A DNA stretch of 55,041 nt from Caballeronia arvi (GTDB lineage Bacteria; Pseudomonadota; Gammaproteobacteria; Burkholderiales; Burkholderiaceae), in contig NZ_FCOM02000053.1 in assembly GCF_001544695.2 (NCBI RefSeq), positions 1 through 55,041 on the forward strand. Reading direction: 5' to 3'. The position numbers and the translations under genes were made by a program. This document shows positions 42,899-52,155 of this stretch, piece by piece. Below the pieces are notes generated by a model. The model searched no databases and was not told the origin of the DNA. It saw only the letters and a list, made by a program, of their open reading frames with translations. Position 1 is the first letter of the stretch. Each line of letters opens with the position of its first letter.

Positions 42899-45800
42899 TC
42901 AGGCCTTGCTTTCTTCGCGACGAACCGGATCCAGCAACAAATCGAGCGTATGTAGCAATTCCGGAAAATCCACCGGTTTGTTCAGATGCGCGTCGAAGCC
43001 CGCATGCCGCGCCGCGCGCTGGTCCTCTTCGCGGCCGAAAGCGGTCACCGCGATCGCCTTCATGCCGGCGAGCAAGGGCGTGGCGCGTACGCGTCTGAGA
43101 AGCTCGTATCCGTCGATGCCGGGCAACTGGATGTCCGAGATCAACGCATCGACCGGGTTTTTCGACAGCATGTCGAGCGCCTGTTCCGCGTTCGATGCAA
43201 TCTGCACCGCCGCCTGCTCCAGCCCGAGCAGCGCGGCGAAGGAAGCGGTCGATTCGGCGTCGTTGTCGACGAGCAGAATGCGCGCGCCCGCCACCGGCCG
43301 CGTGCGTCCTTCACGCAGCGCCGGCGCGGTTCCCTGCGTGGCCGCCGCCGGCAGCCACACCGACAGCGTCGAGCCGTGCCCGAGTCCTTCGGAGCACGCT
43401 TCGATGCGTCCGCCGTGCATCTCGACGAGCTGCTTCGCGAGCGCGAGCCCGATGCCGAGCCCGGCCGCGGTCGGATTGCGCGTGCCTTGCCGGTACATGT
43501 CGAAGATATGCGGCAGCGCGGACGCTTCGATGCCCTGCCCCGTATCGGCGACATCGATGCGCACCATGCCGCCGTCGCGTGCGATCGTCAGATCGACCGC
43601 GCCGCCGTGATCCGTGAACTTGAGCGCATTGGACACGAGATTCCAGAGAATCTGCTCGCAACGCACCGCGTCGGCGAAGGCGTAGACGGGCTCGCCGGGA
43701 TGGGTCGTGCGCATGCGGATTTCGCGCTGCGCCGCTTCGCTCTCGGTCACATCGACGATGCGCGCGAGCACCGCCGCGACATCGACGGGAACGATGCTGA
43801 GCGCGAGCTTGCCGGTGCGCACGCGCGAGAGATCGAGCAGATCGTCGATGATCTGCGCCTGGCCACGCACCGCGCGGCGAATCGAGTCCGCGGTCTCCCG
43901 CACCGCTTCGATGCCGCGTGTTTCCGGCAGGCGCGGCAGGATTTCCGCCTTCATGCCGATCAGATTCAGCGGATGCTTGAGCGCGTGCGACAGCATCGCG
44001 ATGAAGTCGTCCTTGAGCTGATTCGACAGCGTTTCCTTCTCGCGCTCGGCGTGCTCGTGCGCGAGCGCATCGCGGTTCGCGTCTTCGCGCAGCTTGCGCT
44101 CGGTCAGATCGCGCGCGATCTTCGCAAAGCCCGTAAACGACGGGTCCGAGATCGGCGTCACCACGCCGCTGCAATAGACGCGGCGCTCGTCGCGCGTGAC
44201 GTGCCAGCGTTCGTCGTCGGCGCGTCCCTCGCTCGCGGCGATATCGCGTTCGTGCGCGGGCACGCGCGCCGTGCGGTCGTCGTGCGAATAGATCAGCGCG
44301 ATGTTCTTGCCGACCACTTCCTTCTCCGCGAAGCCGAAGATGCGCTCAGCGCCCGCGTTCCACGTGACGATCACGCCGTTCGGGTCCTGCACGATGATCG
44401 CGTAGTCATTGGTCGATTGCGCGACGAGCCGCAGACGCTGCTCGCCGATGCGCGCCGATTCCTCGGCCAGATGCCGCGCCGTGATGTCGATGAGCGTGAG
44501 CACCGCGCCGTCGATGCGGTCATCCGCCGTGCGGTACGGCAGAAGCCGCATCAGATACCACTTGCCGTCCGAGCTTTCGACTTCGCGCTCGATCAGCTTG
44601 AGTGTTTCGAACGCCTGCTTCACGTCGTCCGCGAGCGACGAATAACGCAGCGAATGCGTGATGTCGAAGAGCGAGCGGCCGATATCGACATCGATCAGCT
44701 TGAACACGCGCGTCGCGCTCGTGGTGAAGCGCTTGACGCGAATCTGCTTGTCGACGAACACAGTGGCGATTTCCGTCGACGCGATGATGTTCTGCAGATC
44801 GTCATTCGCCTTGGCGGTGTCTTCGACGCGCGCCTGCAGTTCGGCGTTGACCGTGGTCAGCTCCTCGTTCACCGATTGCAGCTCTTCCTTGCTGCTTTCG
44901 AGCTCTTCGGTCGCGGAGCGCAGCTCTTCGTTGATCGCCTGTAGCTCTTCGTTGGACGCCTTCAGCTCCTCGACCGTCGTCTCGTGCTGCTCGATGGTCG
45001 TCGCGAGTTGCTCGCGCGTGTGATGCAGCTCGCGTTCGAGCTGCATCAGGAGCGGGTCCTGTCCCTTGTCTTCGGGCAGTCCTTCGTCTGCCATATGTTC
45101 CTGCACTTCGTCGAACAGCACGAGGAAAAAGTCTGCGTTCACGCCCGCATCGTGGAACGGGCGCACCGTCATGTTGACCCACATCGTGCGGCCGTCCTGA
45201 ATCAGCTTGACGCGCCGCGCCTCGACGCTGCTGCCCGTCTGATGCGCGCGAAACAGCGTGGTGCGCAGATCGAGCCTCAGCTCCGGCAGCACCAGCGCCA
45301 TGATGTTCGACGACAGCTCGCCGCCGCCGTGCCGCAGGAAGCGGCCGGCCGTGGCCGAGAGATGAACGATATTCGAATCGCGGTCGACGACGACGCTCGG
45401 CGGCGCATATTCCTCGAGCACGCGCTGATGCAGCGCCGCGAACGAGAAATTGCGGCGCTCCGGCGCCTCCGGCCCGCTTGCGATATTCGCCTGCACCGTC
45501 GACGGAGAAATGTCCTCGCGCGGCCCGATATTCGACGGTCCGAGCGACGGAAACGCGACCGGTGGCTTCACGCGGTTCAGCACCGTGCGCGCGCGATAGA
45601 TGCGGCTCTTTTTATCGACGATGGTGAAGAGGTCGTCGGCGGTATCGGCGGATTCAGCCGTGCCGAGAAAGAGATAACCGCCCGCGCGCAACGCGAAATG
45701 GAACAGTTCGAGCACTTGCCGCTGCACCGCGCGATCGAGATAGATCAGCACGTTGCGGCACGAAATCAGATCGAGATGCGAGAACGGCGGATCGCGCAGC

Positions 45801-47065
45801 AGGCTGTGCGCGGCGAACAGAATGCGCTCGCGCACGGACTTCACGATCTGATAGCGCCCGCCTTCCTGCTTGAAATAGCGGCGCAGGAGATCGGTGGGCA
45901 CGTCGCTCGAGATGGAGCCGAGATACGAACCGGCGCGCGCCTGCGAGATGGCAGGCTCGTCGATATCGGTGGCGAAGACCTGATAGGTCGTCTCGAATCC
46001 GGCGGATTCGCGCGCCTGCGCGAGCATGATCGCGAGCGAATAGGCTTCCTCGCCCGTCGAGCAGCCGGGCACCCAGACGCGCAGTTGCGTCTCGCCCTTG
46101 GTTGCGTCCAGCAACGTGGGGACGACATCGCGCCGCAGCGCATCGAACGCATCGCGATCGCGGAAAAACTGCGTCACGCCGATCAGCATGTCGGCGAGCA
46201 GCGACGTGGTTTCGTCGGGATTGGCGCGCAGGAAGTCGCGGTACGCACCGATGTCACGCAGCCCGTTCACTTGCATGCGCCGCTCGATGCGCCGCAGAAT
46301 CGTTGCGCGCTTGTAGTGGCGAAAGTCGTGGCCGGTGCGCACGCGCAGTTGCATGAGCACGTCGGAGAGCGCGCGCTCGGCGCTGCCTGCCGCGGGCGTC
46401 TGATCCTTTTCCGCCGACTCGCCGCCGTCCGTGATCGGCAGACGGATCTTCTTCGCGTTGTTCCAGAGGTCGAGCAGCTTCTCCGGCATTTCCGCCGCGG
46501 GCAGGATGAAATCGACCTGGCGCGTAGTGATCGCGTGCTGCGGCATTTCGGCGAAATGCGCGTCTTCGGGCTTCTGCGCGACCGTGATGCCGCCCATCTC
46601 CTTGATACGCGAAAGGCCCGCTGCGCCATCGGAGCCCGAGCCCGACATCACGATGCCGATCGCGCGCGTGCCGTGCGCGGTGGCGAGCGTGGCGAAGAAG
46701 TGATCGATCGTCGTGGGCGAGCCTTGCGCGCCCGCGCGGTCCAGCGCCTCGAGGCGTCCTTCCGACATCTCCAGATGCTTGCCCGGCGCATTGATATAGA
46801 TGTGGTTCTTCTCGATCGCGGTGGTGCTCGCGACCTGTCTGACAGGCATGTCCGTCACGCGCTGCAGGACTTCGTCGGCGCGGCTCATATGATTCGCCGG
46901 CAGATGAACGATCACGACGAATGCCATGTCCATGTCGGACGGCGCGTTTTCGAAGAAATTGAGCAACGCCTCGATGCCGCCCGCGGACGCGCCCATGCCG
47001 ACCACGGCGAACGGCAAGGGCTCGAAATTTTCGGAAGGCGCCGCCTTGGAACGGCTGCTGGTCAT
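42899..47065 (-). CDS. CheB-CheR-PAS-histidine kinase-receiver fusion protein
   Basis: A 1388-residue signalling protein. Order: CheB methylesterase about 18-205 (Ser27, His54, Asp146), CheR methyltransferase about 230-495, PAS-like 555-655, a Glu-rich coiled coil 672-760, two PAS domains about 757-865 and 872-990, HisKA with His1027 (SHALKHP), HATPase 1130-1240 (NLVSNALKF and DTGQGIE), and a receiver 1262-1380 with phospho-acceptor Asp1311. It is cytosolic, with no transmembrane segment. GGAGG lies about 9 nt before the ATG. It heads an operon with the CheB-type and coiled-coil genes. Confidence 0.93.
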   Translation of the reverse strand: MTSSRSKAAPSENFEPLPFAVVGMGASAGGIEALLNFFENAPSDMDMAFVVIVHLPANHMSRADEVLQRVTDMPVRQVASTTAIEKNHIYINAPGKHLEMSEGRLEALDRAGAQGSPTTIDHFFATLATAHGTRAIGIVMSGSGSDGAAGLSRIKEMGGITVAQKPEDAHFAEMPQHAITTRQVDFILPAAEMPEKLLDLWNNAKKIRLPITDGGESAEKDQTPAAGSAERALSDVLMQLRVRTGHDFRHYKRATILRRIERRMQVNGLRDIGAYRDFLRANPDETTSLLADMLIGVTQFFRDRDAFDALRRDVVPTLLDATKGETQLRVWVPGCSTGEEAYSLAIMLAQARESAGFETTYQVFATDIDEPAISQARAGSYLGSISSDVPTDLLRRYFKQEGGRYQIVKSVRERILFAAHSLLRDPPFSHLDLISCRNVLIYLDRAVQRQVLELFHFALRAGGYLFLGTAESADTADDLFTIVDKKSRIYRARTVLNRVKPPVAFPSLGPSNIGPREDISPSTVQANIASGPEAPERRNFSFAALHQRVLEEYAPPSVVVDRDSNIVHLSATAGRFLRHGGGELSSNIMALVLPELRLDLRTTLFRAHQTGSSVEARRVKLIQDGRTMWVNMTVRPFHDAGVNADFFLVLFDEVQEHMADEGLPEDKGQDPLLMQLERELHHTREQLATTIEQHETTVEELKASNEELQAINEELRSATEELESSKEELQSVNEELTTVNAELQARVEDTAKANDDLQNIIASTEIATVFVDKQIRVKRFTTSATRVFKLIDVDIGRSLFDITHSLRYSSLADDVKQAFETLKLIEREVESSDGKWYLMRLLPYRTADDRIDGAVLTLIDITARHLAEESARIGEQRLRLVAQSTNDYAIIVQDPNGVIVTWNAGAERIFGFAEKEVVGKNIALIYSHDDRTARVPAHERDIAASEGRADDERWHVTRDERRVYCSGVVTPISDPSFTGFAKIARDLTERKLREDANRDALAHEHAEREKETLSNQLKDDFIAMLSHALKHPLNLIGMKAEILPRLPETRGIEAVRETADSIRRAVRGQAQIIDDLLDLSRVRTGKLALSIVPVDVAAVLARIVDVTESEAAQREIRMRTTHPGEPVYAFADAVRCEQILWNLVSNALKFTDHGGAVDLTIARDGGMVRIDVADTGQGIEASALPHIFDMYRQGTRNPTAAGLGIGLALAKQLVEMHGGRIEACSEGLGHGSTLSVWLPAAATQGTAPALREGRTRPVAGARILLVDNDAESTASFAALLGLEQAAVQIASNAEQALDMLSKNPVDALISDIQLPGIDGYELLRRVRATPLLAGMKAIAVTAFGREEDQRAARHAGFDAHLNKPVDFPELLHTLDLLLDPVRREESKA

Positions 47066-47312
47066 AGATCCGAATCCTCCGGGCTCATTCTGTTCTTTTT
47101 ATGTCCGACACGCATGGTCTTCGATTGGGTTCGTGAGCAGTTGTCGGGCCGCCGCACTCGCGTCGCACCGGTCACGATTGTAGTGTACGCAACACAGCCG
47201 CCCGCCGATGGATGGCGGTCAACGGCGCATGCCGCATGCACCACTGGCGCTGCGCCCGCGCACGAGACAAAGGCTCGCGATGAAGCGATGGAGGAGAAAG
47301 TGCGCGCCGACG

Positions 47313-47963
47313 CTACTTCGAATCGTTGGCGGCGAGCGGCGCCGGCTGGATACCGGCTTGAGCGGTCGTGTCCATGCCCGCGGGCAGCGTGCGAGCGTTG
47401 CGCAGGCGCATGATGGTCTGCCGCGAGGTGCTGAGGGAACGCGCGATCTCGGTCACCGTGAGGCCCGCATCGAGCCCGAGCATCGCCTGGCGCTGCTGCG
47501 ATGAAGTAAGCGAGCTCGGACGTCCCTGCGCGATGCCGCGTTCCTTCGCGGCGCTCGCGGCTTCGCGGGCGCGGCTGCGGCGCGTCACGCGCTCCAGATC
47601 TTCCGCGAGCTGTAGCGCCTTCACGAAACCGCGCGCCGCCTCCGAGCAGAGATCGTCTTTACCATACGCGAGACACACCGCGCCGATGCCGCGTTTTTCA
47701 AGTCCGTCGATCGTCGTGAGGACATCCGCGACGCTGTTTCCGAGGCCCGAGAGCCGGGTCGTGATCAGCGTGTCGCCCGACTGGAGGCGTCGCAAGACGC
47801 GCTGGAAAGCAATGCGCGACGACACGGGCGTGGTGCAACTGCACCGCTCGACGAAGACCGCGCTCATATCGACGAAATAGCCCGCCGCGTCGATCTCGAA
47901 CAGATCCTGTTCGTGGGTCGGAACACCCCGGCTTTCCTCGAAAACGTACACGACAAGTGCCAT
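47313..47963 (-). CDS. Serine-recombinase-like protein, catalytically degenerate
   Basis: A 216-residue protein with the resolvase fold order: N-terminal domain to about 125 and an HTH of the Hin type at about 168-190 (LTVTEIARSLSTSRQTIMRL). The active site is lost. The V-S-T motif reads VPT, with Pro15 at the catalytic serine, and the D-R-L-G-R motif (LDRLGRS) reads LSGLGNS at 71-77, replacing Asp and both Arg. It probably binds DNA without cutting it. The ATG at 47963 is preferred over 47999 as it puts the beta strand VVYVF at the N-terminus. Confidence 0.8.
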   Translation of the reverse strand: MALVVYVFEESRGVPTHEQDLFEIDAAGYFVDMSAVFVERCSCTTPVSSRIAFQRVLRRLQSGDTLITTRLSGLGNSVADVLTTIDGLEKRGIGAVCLAYGKDDLCSEAARGFVKALQLAEDLERVTRRSRAREAASAAKERGIAQGRPSSLTSSQQRQAMLGLDAGLTVTEIARSLSTSRQTIMRLRNARTLPAGMDTTAQAGIQPAPLAANDSK

Positions 47964-48101
47964 TGGCCTGACCCTTCTCTCATTCGGAAGTGTGCGCACG
48001 GCTCGGACAGAGACGCCCGCTTACAGTATGGCAGCGGGACCGTCGCAGATAAAGTACGCAATGCGCGCCATGCGTACGTCGTGCCATGCGGACACGTGCA
48101 A

Positions 48102-48407
48102 TCAGAGTTCGGGCCGCGCGATATCAGCCTTCACCACGGCATCGCCGTTTTCGACCGCGGCGGCGACGGCGGCCGCTTTCGTCGCGAAAGGACCGATGCT
48201 CGCCGCGCCATCGAACGGAAAGAGCAGTCTTCCGTCGGTCTTGCGCACGACCTTCAAGGTGCCGAAAAAGCCGCTCGCGGTGCTGCCTCTGTACGACGCA
48301 TAGATCTGGAAGTCGTCTTCGTTTACTCCCGGCGTCGGCGCGACCGTGCGCGTCGGAAAGAGGACGAGTTTCGGGCGCTTGCCACTCGATTGAGTCACTG
48401 GGACCAC
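48102..48407 (-). CDS. Small conserved-type hypothetical protein
   Basis: A 101-residue soluble protein (PKLVLFPTRTVAPTPG, FQIYASYRGSTASGFFGTL, then Ala/Val-rich end). It looks like a small beta-sheet protein of a type seen in Burkholderia, but I cannot name the family. It lies 138 bp upstream of the recombinase-like start on the same strand. The start codon is a plain choice with no strong ribosome site. Confidence 0.6.
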   Translation of the reverse strand: MVPVTQSSGKRPKLVLFPTRTVAPTPGVNEDDFQIYASYRGSTASGFFGTLKVVRKTDGRLLFPFDGAASIGPFATKAAAVAAAVENGDAVVKADIARPEL

Positions 48408-48629
48408 CGCTCATTCGTTTGATGCTTCATTGTGGTTCAGCCAACACACGATGACGGCGTACGGAAACCACGCATTGCCGGTCAGCGAGCGCTCGGGCGG
48501 CACGCGCATTGCTGAAAACGAATACATTTTTTGGCAGGGAGGCGTCGTCGGATGAGCGAGCCGGTGACGGCGAATCGCGCGAAGTGCCTTTACCAGCGAT
48601 CAACAACAAGAACGATGAAGGAAACGTCG

Positions 48630-48890
48630 ATGCGGGCAACCATTCTTTCCCACGAAAAGCCGTCCGATGCGTCATCCGCGGAGATACATCGCTTCAGGTT
48701 CAAGATAGACGACGAGCAATCCGGAACGATGTTCGAATCCATCTCGCTGCGCACGGCGCGCGTGCTCGTCGAGCATTTCGAGGACGGCAACGCGTTCATT
48801 CGCATGCTGAGGGCGATCGTCGCCGCGCATTGCGACGAGTACGACGCGCTGATCGGGCGCGTCTATACGGATCATCGCGAGCCGGCTTGA
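48630..48890 (+). CDS. Small hypothetical protein
   Basis: An 86-residue soluble protein (MRATILSHEKPSDASSAEIH, then SLRTARVLVEHFEDGNAF). AAGGA lies 8 nt before the chosen ATG; earlier ATGs at 48615 and 48531 lack such a site. It ends 12 bp before the convergent LysE-type gene. No family recognised. The region 48408-48629 shows no gene. Confidence 0.55.
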   Translation: MRATILSHEKPSDASSAEIHRFRFKIDDEQSGTMFESISLRTARVLVEHFEDGNAFIRMLRAIVAAHCDEYDALIGRVYTDHREPA

Positions 48891-48902
48891 GAATCAGCAG
48901 AA

Positions 48903-49535
48903 TCAGCGGCGCGCTTCGGTCGCCATTCTCATCGCGAGGCCGGCGAGCACGGTGCCCATCAGCCAGCGTTGAACGAGCAGCCACGCGGGCTTGCGCGCGA
49001 GAAAGACGGCGATCGAGCCGGCCGTCAGCGCGACGGTCGAGTTGACGGTGATGCTCAGCACGATCTGCACGACACCGAAGGCGAGCGACTGGCCGAGCAC
49101 GCTGCCATGCGCCGGATCGATGAACTGCGGCAGCAGCGACAAGTACAGCACGGCGATCTTCGGATTCAGCAGGTTCGTGACGAAGCCCATCGTGAAGAGC
49201 TTGCGCGGGCTGTCGATGGGTAAATCACGCACCTGAAACGGCGAGCGTCCGCCCGGTTTCACGGCTTGCCAGGCGAGATACAGCAGATAGAGCGCGCCGC
49301 CGAAGCGCAGCGCGTCGTAGGCGAATGGAATCGCGATCAGCAGCGCGGTGATGCCGAACGCGGCGCACAACATGTAGAACACGAAGCCGAGCGCGACACC
49401 CCCGAGCGAAATGAGCCCCGCCGAACGGCCCTGACAGATCGAGCGCGAAATCAGATAGACCATGTTCGGCCCCGGCGTGAGCGCCATGCCGAGCGCGACG
49501 AGGGCGAATGCGAGCAGTTGCGGGGTCTGAGGCAT
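48903..49535 (-). CDS. LysE-family amino acid exporter
   Basis: A 210-residue inner-membrane protein with about six helices and the family signature ALTPGPNMVYLISRSICQG, then MGFVTNLLNPKIAVLYLSLLP. LysE/RhtB proteins export amino acids such as lysine, threonine or homoserine lactone. The ATG at 49535 has GGAG 8 nt upstream, better supported than the longer frame to 49706. Confidence 0.9.
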   Translation of the reverse strand: MPQTPQLLAFALVALGMALTPGPNMVYLISRSICQGRSAGLISLGGVALGFVFYMLCAAFGITALLIAIPFAYDALRFGGALYLLYLAWQAVKPGGRSPFQVRDLPIDSPRKLFTMGFVTNLLNPKIAVLYLSLLPQFIDPAHGSVLGQSLAFGVVQIVLSITVNSTVALTAGSIAVFLARKPAWLLVQRWLMGTVLAGLAMRMATEARR

Positions 49536-49626
49536 CGGGCGGCTCCGGACGGTAACGGTCGAGCGATTTTCCCGCGCGAATCCGCCTGCGCGCCAGATAC
49601 AAAACCGGCGCGCTGCGTCGATACAC

Positions 49627-50322
49627 TTAATCGAAGCCGAGGAACGTCGAGAAATTGCGCACCGGTTCGCGCGCCATGTCGATGCGGTTGACGGGCGCTT
49701 CTTCATCGGGATAGCCGAGACTCATGCCGCACACGACCTCATGGCCCGGCGGAAAGTCGAGATGCTCCGCGATGACCTTCTGAAAGCGCGCGAACGACAC
49801 CTGCGCGCAAGTCGCGAGACCGACCGCGCGCGCGGCCAGCATCACCGTCTGGATGAAGATGCCGTAGTCGAGCCAGCTATATTTCGTGAGCGTGGAATCG
49901 ATCGAGAAGATCATGCCGACCGGCGCGCCGAAGAAATCGAAATTCCTCGCGGTGACGTTCGCGCGCGCTTGCAGATCCGACTTCGCTACGCCGAGCGCGC
50001 CGTAATAGCGCATGCCGAACGCTTCCTGCCGCGAGCGCATGACATCGGGTAAGGAATCGGGCATATGCCGCAGAGGCGGATGCGCGTCTTCGTCGTGGGC
50101 TTGCCGCAAGGCATCGCTCAACGCGGTCTTGCGCTGGCCCGTCAGCACATGGACGCGCCACGGCTGCGTGTTCGAATTGCTGGGCGCATTGCGCGCGACA
50201 TCGAGTATGTCTTCGATCACGCGGCGCGCAACCGCCTCTTCGGTGAAGAAGCGAATCGCACGGCGCGAGCGGATGATTGCATCGACGACGGAGGCATCGG
50301 GGTGAGCGTGACGATCGATCAT
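49627..50322 (-). CDS. Nitroreductase-family flavoprotein
   Basis: A 231-residue FMN enzyme. It has the family start SRRAIRFFTEEAV and NAPSNSNTQPWRVHV, then GIFIQTVMLAARAVGL and the C-terminal GMSLGYPDEEAPVN. It would use NAD(P)H to reduce nitro compounds or quinones; natural substrate unknown. It lies 91 bp upstream of the LysE-type gene. Confidence 0.9.
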   Translation of the reverse strand: MIDRHAHPDASVVDAIIRSRRAIRFFTEEAVARRVIEDILDVARNAPSNSNTQPWRVHVLTGQRKTALSDALRQAHDEDAHPPLRHMPDSLPDVMRSRQEAFGMRYYGALGVAKSDLQARANVTARNFDFFGAPVGMIFSIDSTLTKYSWLDYGIFIQTVMLAARAVGLATCAQVSFARFQKVIAEHLDFPPGHEVVCGMSLGYPDEEAPVNRIDMAREPVRNFSTFLGFD

Positions 50323-50446
50323 GAGGCGATGGCGTGTAAGCGAAGTTGCCTCATGATGACACGGCGAAAAGCGTCGCTGCGGCGAAATCCGTGCAAGACC
50401 ATCTTGAACGAAACGCCATGCAGCGCCCTTTCGCCAGGCCCGCCGA

Positions 50447-51193
50447 TCAGCGCATGCCGCCGCTCGCGATGAGGCTTTCGCCCGTCATCCAGCGCGCATC
50501 GTCGGATGCGAGGAACACCGCGATCGATGCGATATCGTCGGGCTGGCCGAGACGTCCAAGCGGCGTTTGCGCGAGCGCGGCCGCATCGAAATCGGAACCG
50601 ATGATGCCCGCGCTATGCGTGCCTTCGGTCACGACGACACCCGGATTGATCGAGTTCACGCGGATCTTTCTCGCGCCGAGCTCGCGCGCCAGCACGCCGG
50701 TGATCGCATCGACCGCGCCTTTGGTGCCGCTATACACCGCGCTCGCCGGCGGCGTAATGCGGGTCACGACCGAACTCACGTTGATGATGCTTCCGCCTTC
50801 GCCTAGATGCTTCGCGGCCGCTTGCGTCGTCAACAGCGTGCCGAGCACGTTGACATTGAACTGCTTATGAAAGTGCTCTTCGGTGATTTCTTCGAGCGGC
50901 GCAAACTCGTAGACGCCCGAGTTGTTGACGAGAATATCGAGGCGTCCATACGTTTCGATCGCGGCGCTGACGATGCCTTGCGCATCCGCTGCCTTCGAAA
51001 CATCGCCGCCGACTGCGATCGCCCGTCCGTTTTTCGCGGTGATGTCCGCGACCACCGCATCCGCGCCCGCCTTGCTGCTCGCATAGTTGACGACGACTGC
51101 GGCGCCTTCCGCCGCGAGCGCTTTCGCGATGCCCGCGCCGATACCTTTCGATGCGCCCGTGACGACCGCCACCTTGCCTGCGAGTTTGCTCAT
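50447..51193 (-). CDS. Short-chain dehydrogenase/reductase (FabG-like)
   Basis: A 248-residue classical SDR: cofactor-binding GASKGIG at residues 13-19, NNSG, catalytic Ser (NVSSV), Tyr and Lys (YSGTK), and the end GGMR. AAGGA lies 7 nt before the ATG at 51193. It is divergent from the methyltransferase gene, 137 bp away. Substrate unknown, probably a 3-oxoacyl or other ketone. Confidence 0.88.
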   Translation of the reverse strand: MSKLAGKVAVVTGASKGIGAGIAKALAAEGAAVVVNYASSKAGADAVVADITAKNGRAIAVGGDVSKAADAQGIVSAAIETYGRLDILVNNSGVYEFAPLEEITEEHFHKQFNVNVLGTLLTTQAAAKHLGEGGSIINVSSVVTRITPPASAVYSGTKGAVDAITGVLARELGARKIRVNSINPGVVVTEGTHSAGIIGSDFDAAALAQTPLGRLGQPDDIASIAVFLASDDARWMTGESLIASGGMR

Positions 51194-51330
51194 GATGTGT
51201 TCCTTGAAAAGTCTGTCTGAAGTCGGGAATGACCGGATGTGTGCAATGTAGCCATCTGATCGGGTGCGATAAAGCGGCGTAAAGTGAAAAGACTTGCAGC
51301 CTCGGACGAATAATCGACTGGAGACGGCGC

Positions 51331-52155
51331 ATGAACCCGGACACGCTTCGTACCGACACGAACTTCGCGGGCCGGATTCCCGAGCTATACGACCGGCTTC
51401 TCGTGCCGATGCTCTTCGAGTCCTACGCCACCGATATCGCAAAACGCGCGGCCGCGCTTGGACCGTCGCACGTACTGGAAACCGCCGCGGGCACCGGCGC
51501 CGTCACGCGCGCGCTGGCGCGCGAGTTGCCGGCGCATGCCGAACTCGTCGCGACGGACTTGAATCAGGCGATGCTCGATCGCGCATCGATGACGCCCATC
51601 GACAAGCCGGTGACGTGGCAACAAGCCAATGCATTGCAACTGCCTTTCGACGATGCCCGCTTCGATATCGTCGTCTGTCAGTTCGGCGCGATGTTCTTTC
51701 CGGACAGGACGGCTGCTTACACGGAAGCGCATCGCGTGCTGCGACCGGGCGGCGCCTTGCTGTTCAACGTGTGGGACCGCATCGAAGAGAACGAGTTCGC
51801 CGACACGGTAACCGAGGCGCTCAGCGCGCTTTTTCCCGATGATCCGCCGCTTTTCATGAAGCGCACGCCGCACGGATATTTCGATCGTGAAGCGATCTCG
51901 CGCGATCTTTCGAACGCGGGCTTCGATGCACCCGCGCACTTCGATACGGTCACGCGGCGCAGTCACGCGTCATCGGCGGAAGACGTGGCTATCGCTTACT
52001 GTCAAGGCACGCCCTTGCGCAACGAGATCGAAGCGCGCCCGCGCGCGAGTCTCGATGACGCGACATCGGCGTGCGCCGCGGCGATTGCGGCGCGCTTCGG
52101 TTCAGGCGCCGTCGACGGCAAGATTCAGGCGCATGTGATCCTCGCGCAACGCTAG
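51331..52155 (+). CDS. Class I SAM-dependent methyltransferase
   Basis: A 274-residue soluble enzyme with the class I motifs: VLETAAGTGAVT (motif I), the acidic end of strand two ELVATDLNQ, FDIVVCQFGAMFF (motif II) and LRPGGALLFNVW (motif III). It is of the UbiE/COQ5-like shape; substrate unknown. GGAGA lies 7-8 nt before the ATG. Its TAG stop shares the CTAG tetramer with the stop of the convergent monooxygenase. Confidence 0.88.
   Translation: MNPDTLRTDTNFAGRIPELYDRLLVPMLFESYATDIAKRAAALGPSHVLETAAGTGAVTRALARELPAHAELVATDLNQAMLDRASMTPIDKPVTWQQANALQLPFDDARFDIVVCQFGAMFFPDRTAAYTEAHRVLRPGGALLFNVWDRIEENEFADTVTEALSALFPDDPPLFMKRTPHGYFDREAISRDLSNAGFDAPAHFDTVTRRSHASSAEDVAIAYCQGTPLRNEIEARPRASLDDATSACAAAIAARFGSGAVDGKIQAHVILAQR

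Noticed and set aside
44984..47413. An 809-residue open frame on the plus strand opposite the hybrid kinase
   Set aside because: It is Arg/His-rich text typical of the antisense of GC-rich coding DNA, while the minus strand holds a complete domain series. Similar long shadows at 42986-44944, 11467-12723 and 2588-3808 were rejected for the same reason.
47313..47963. Active resolvase or integron/transposon module
   Set aside because: Catalytic residues are replaced and no inverted repeats, res site or transposase flank it.
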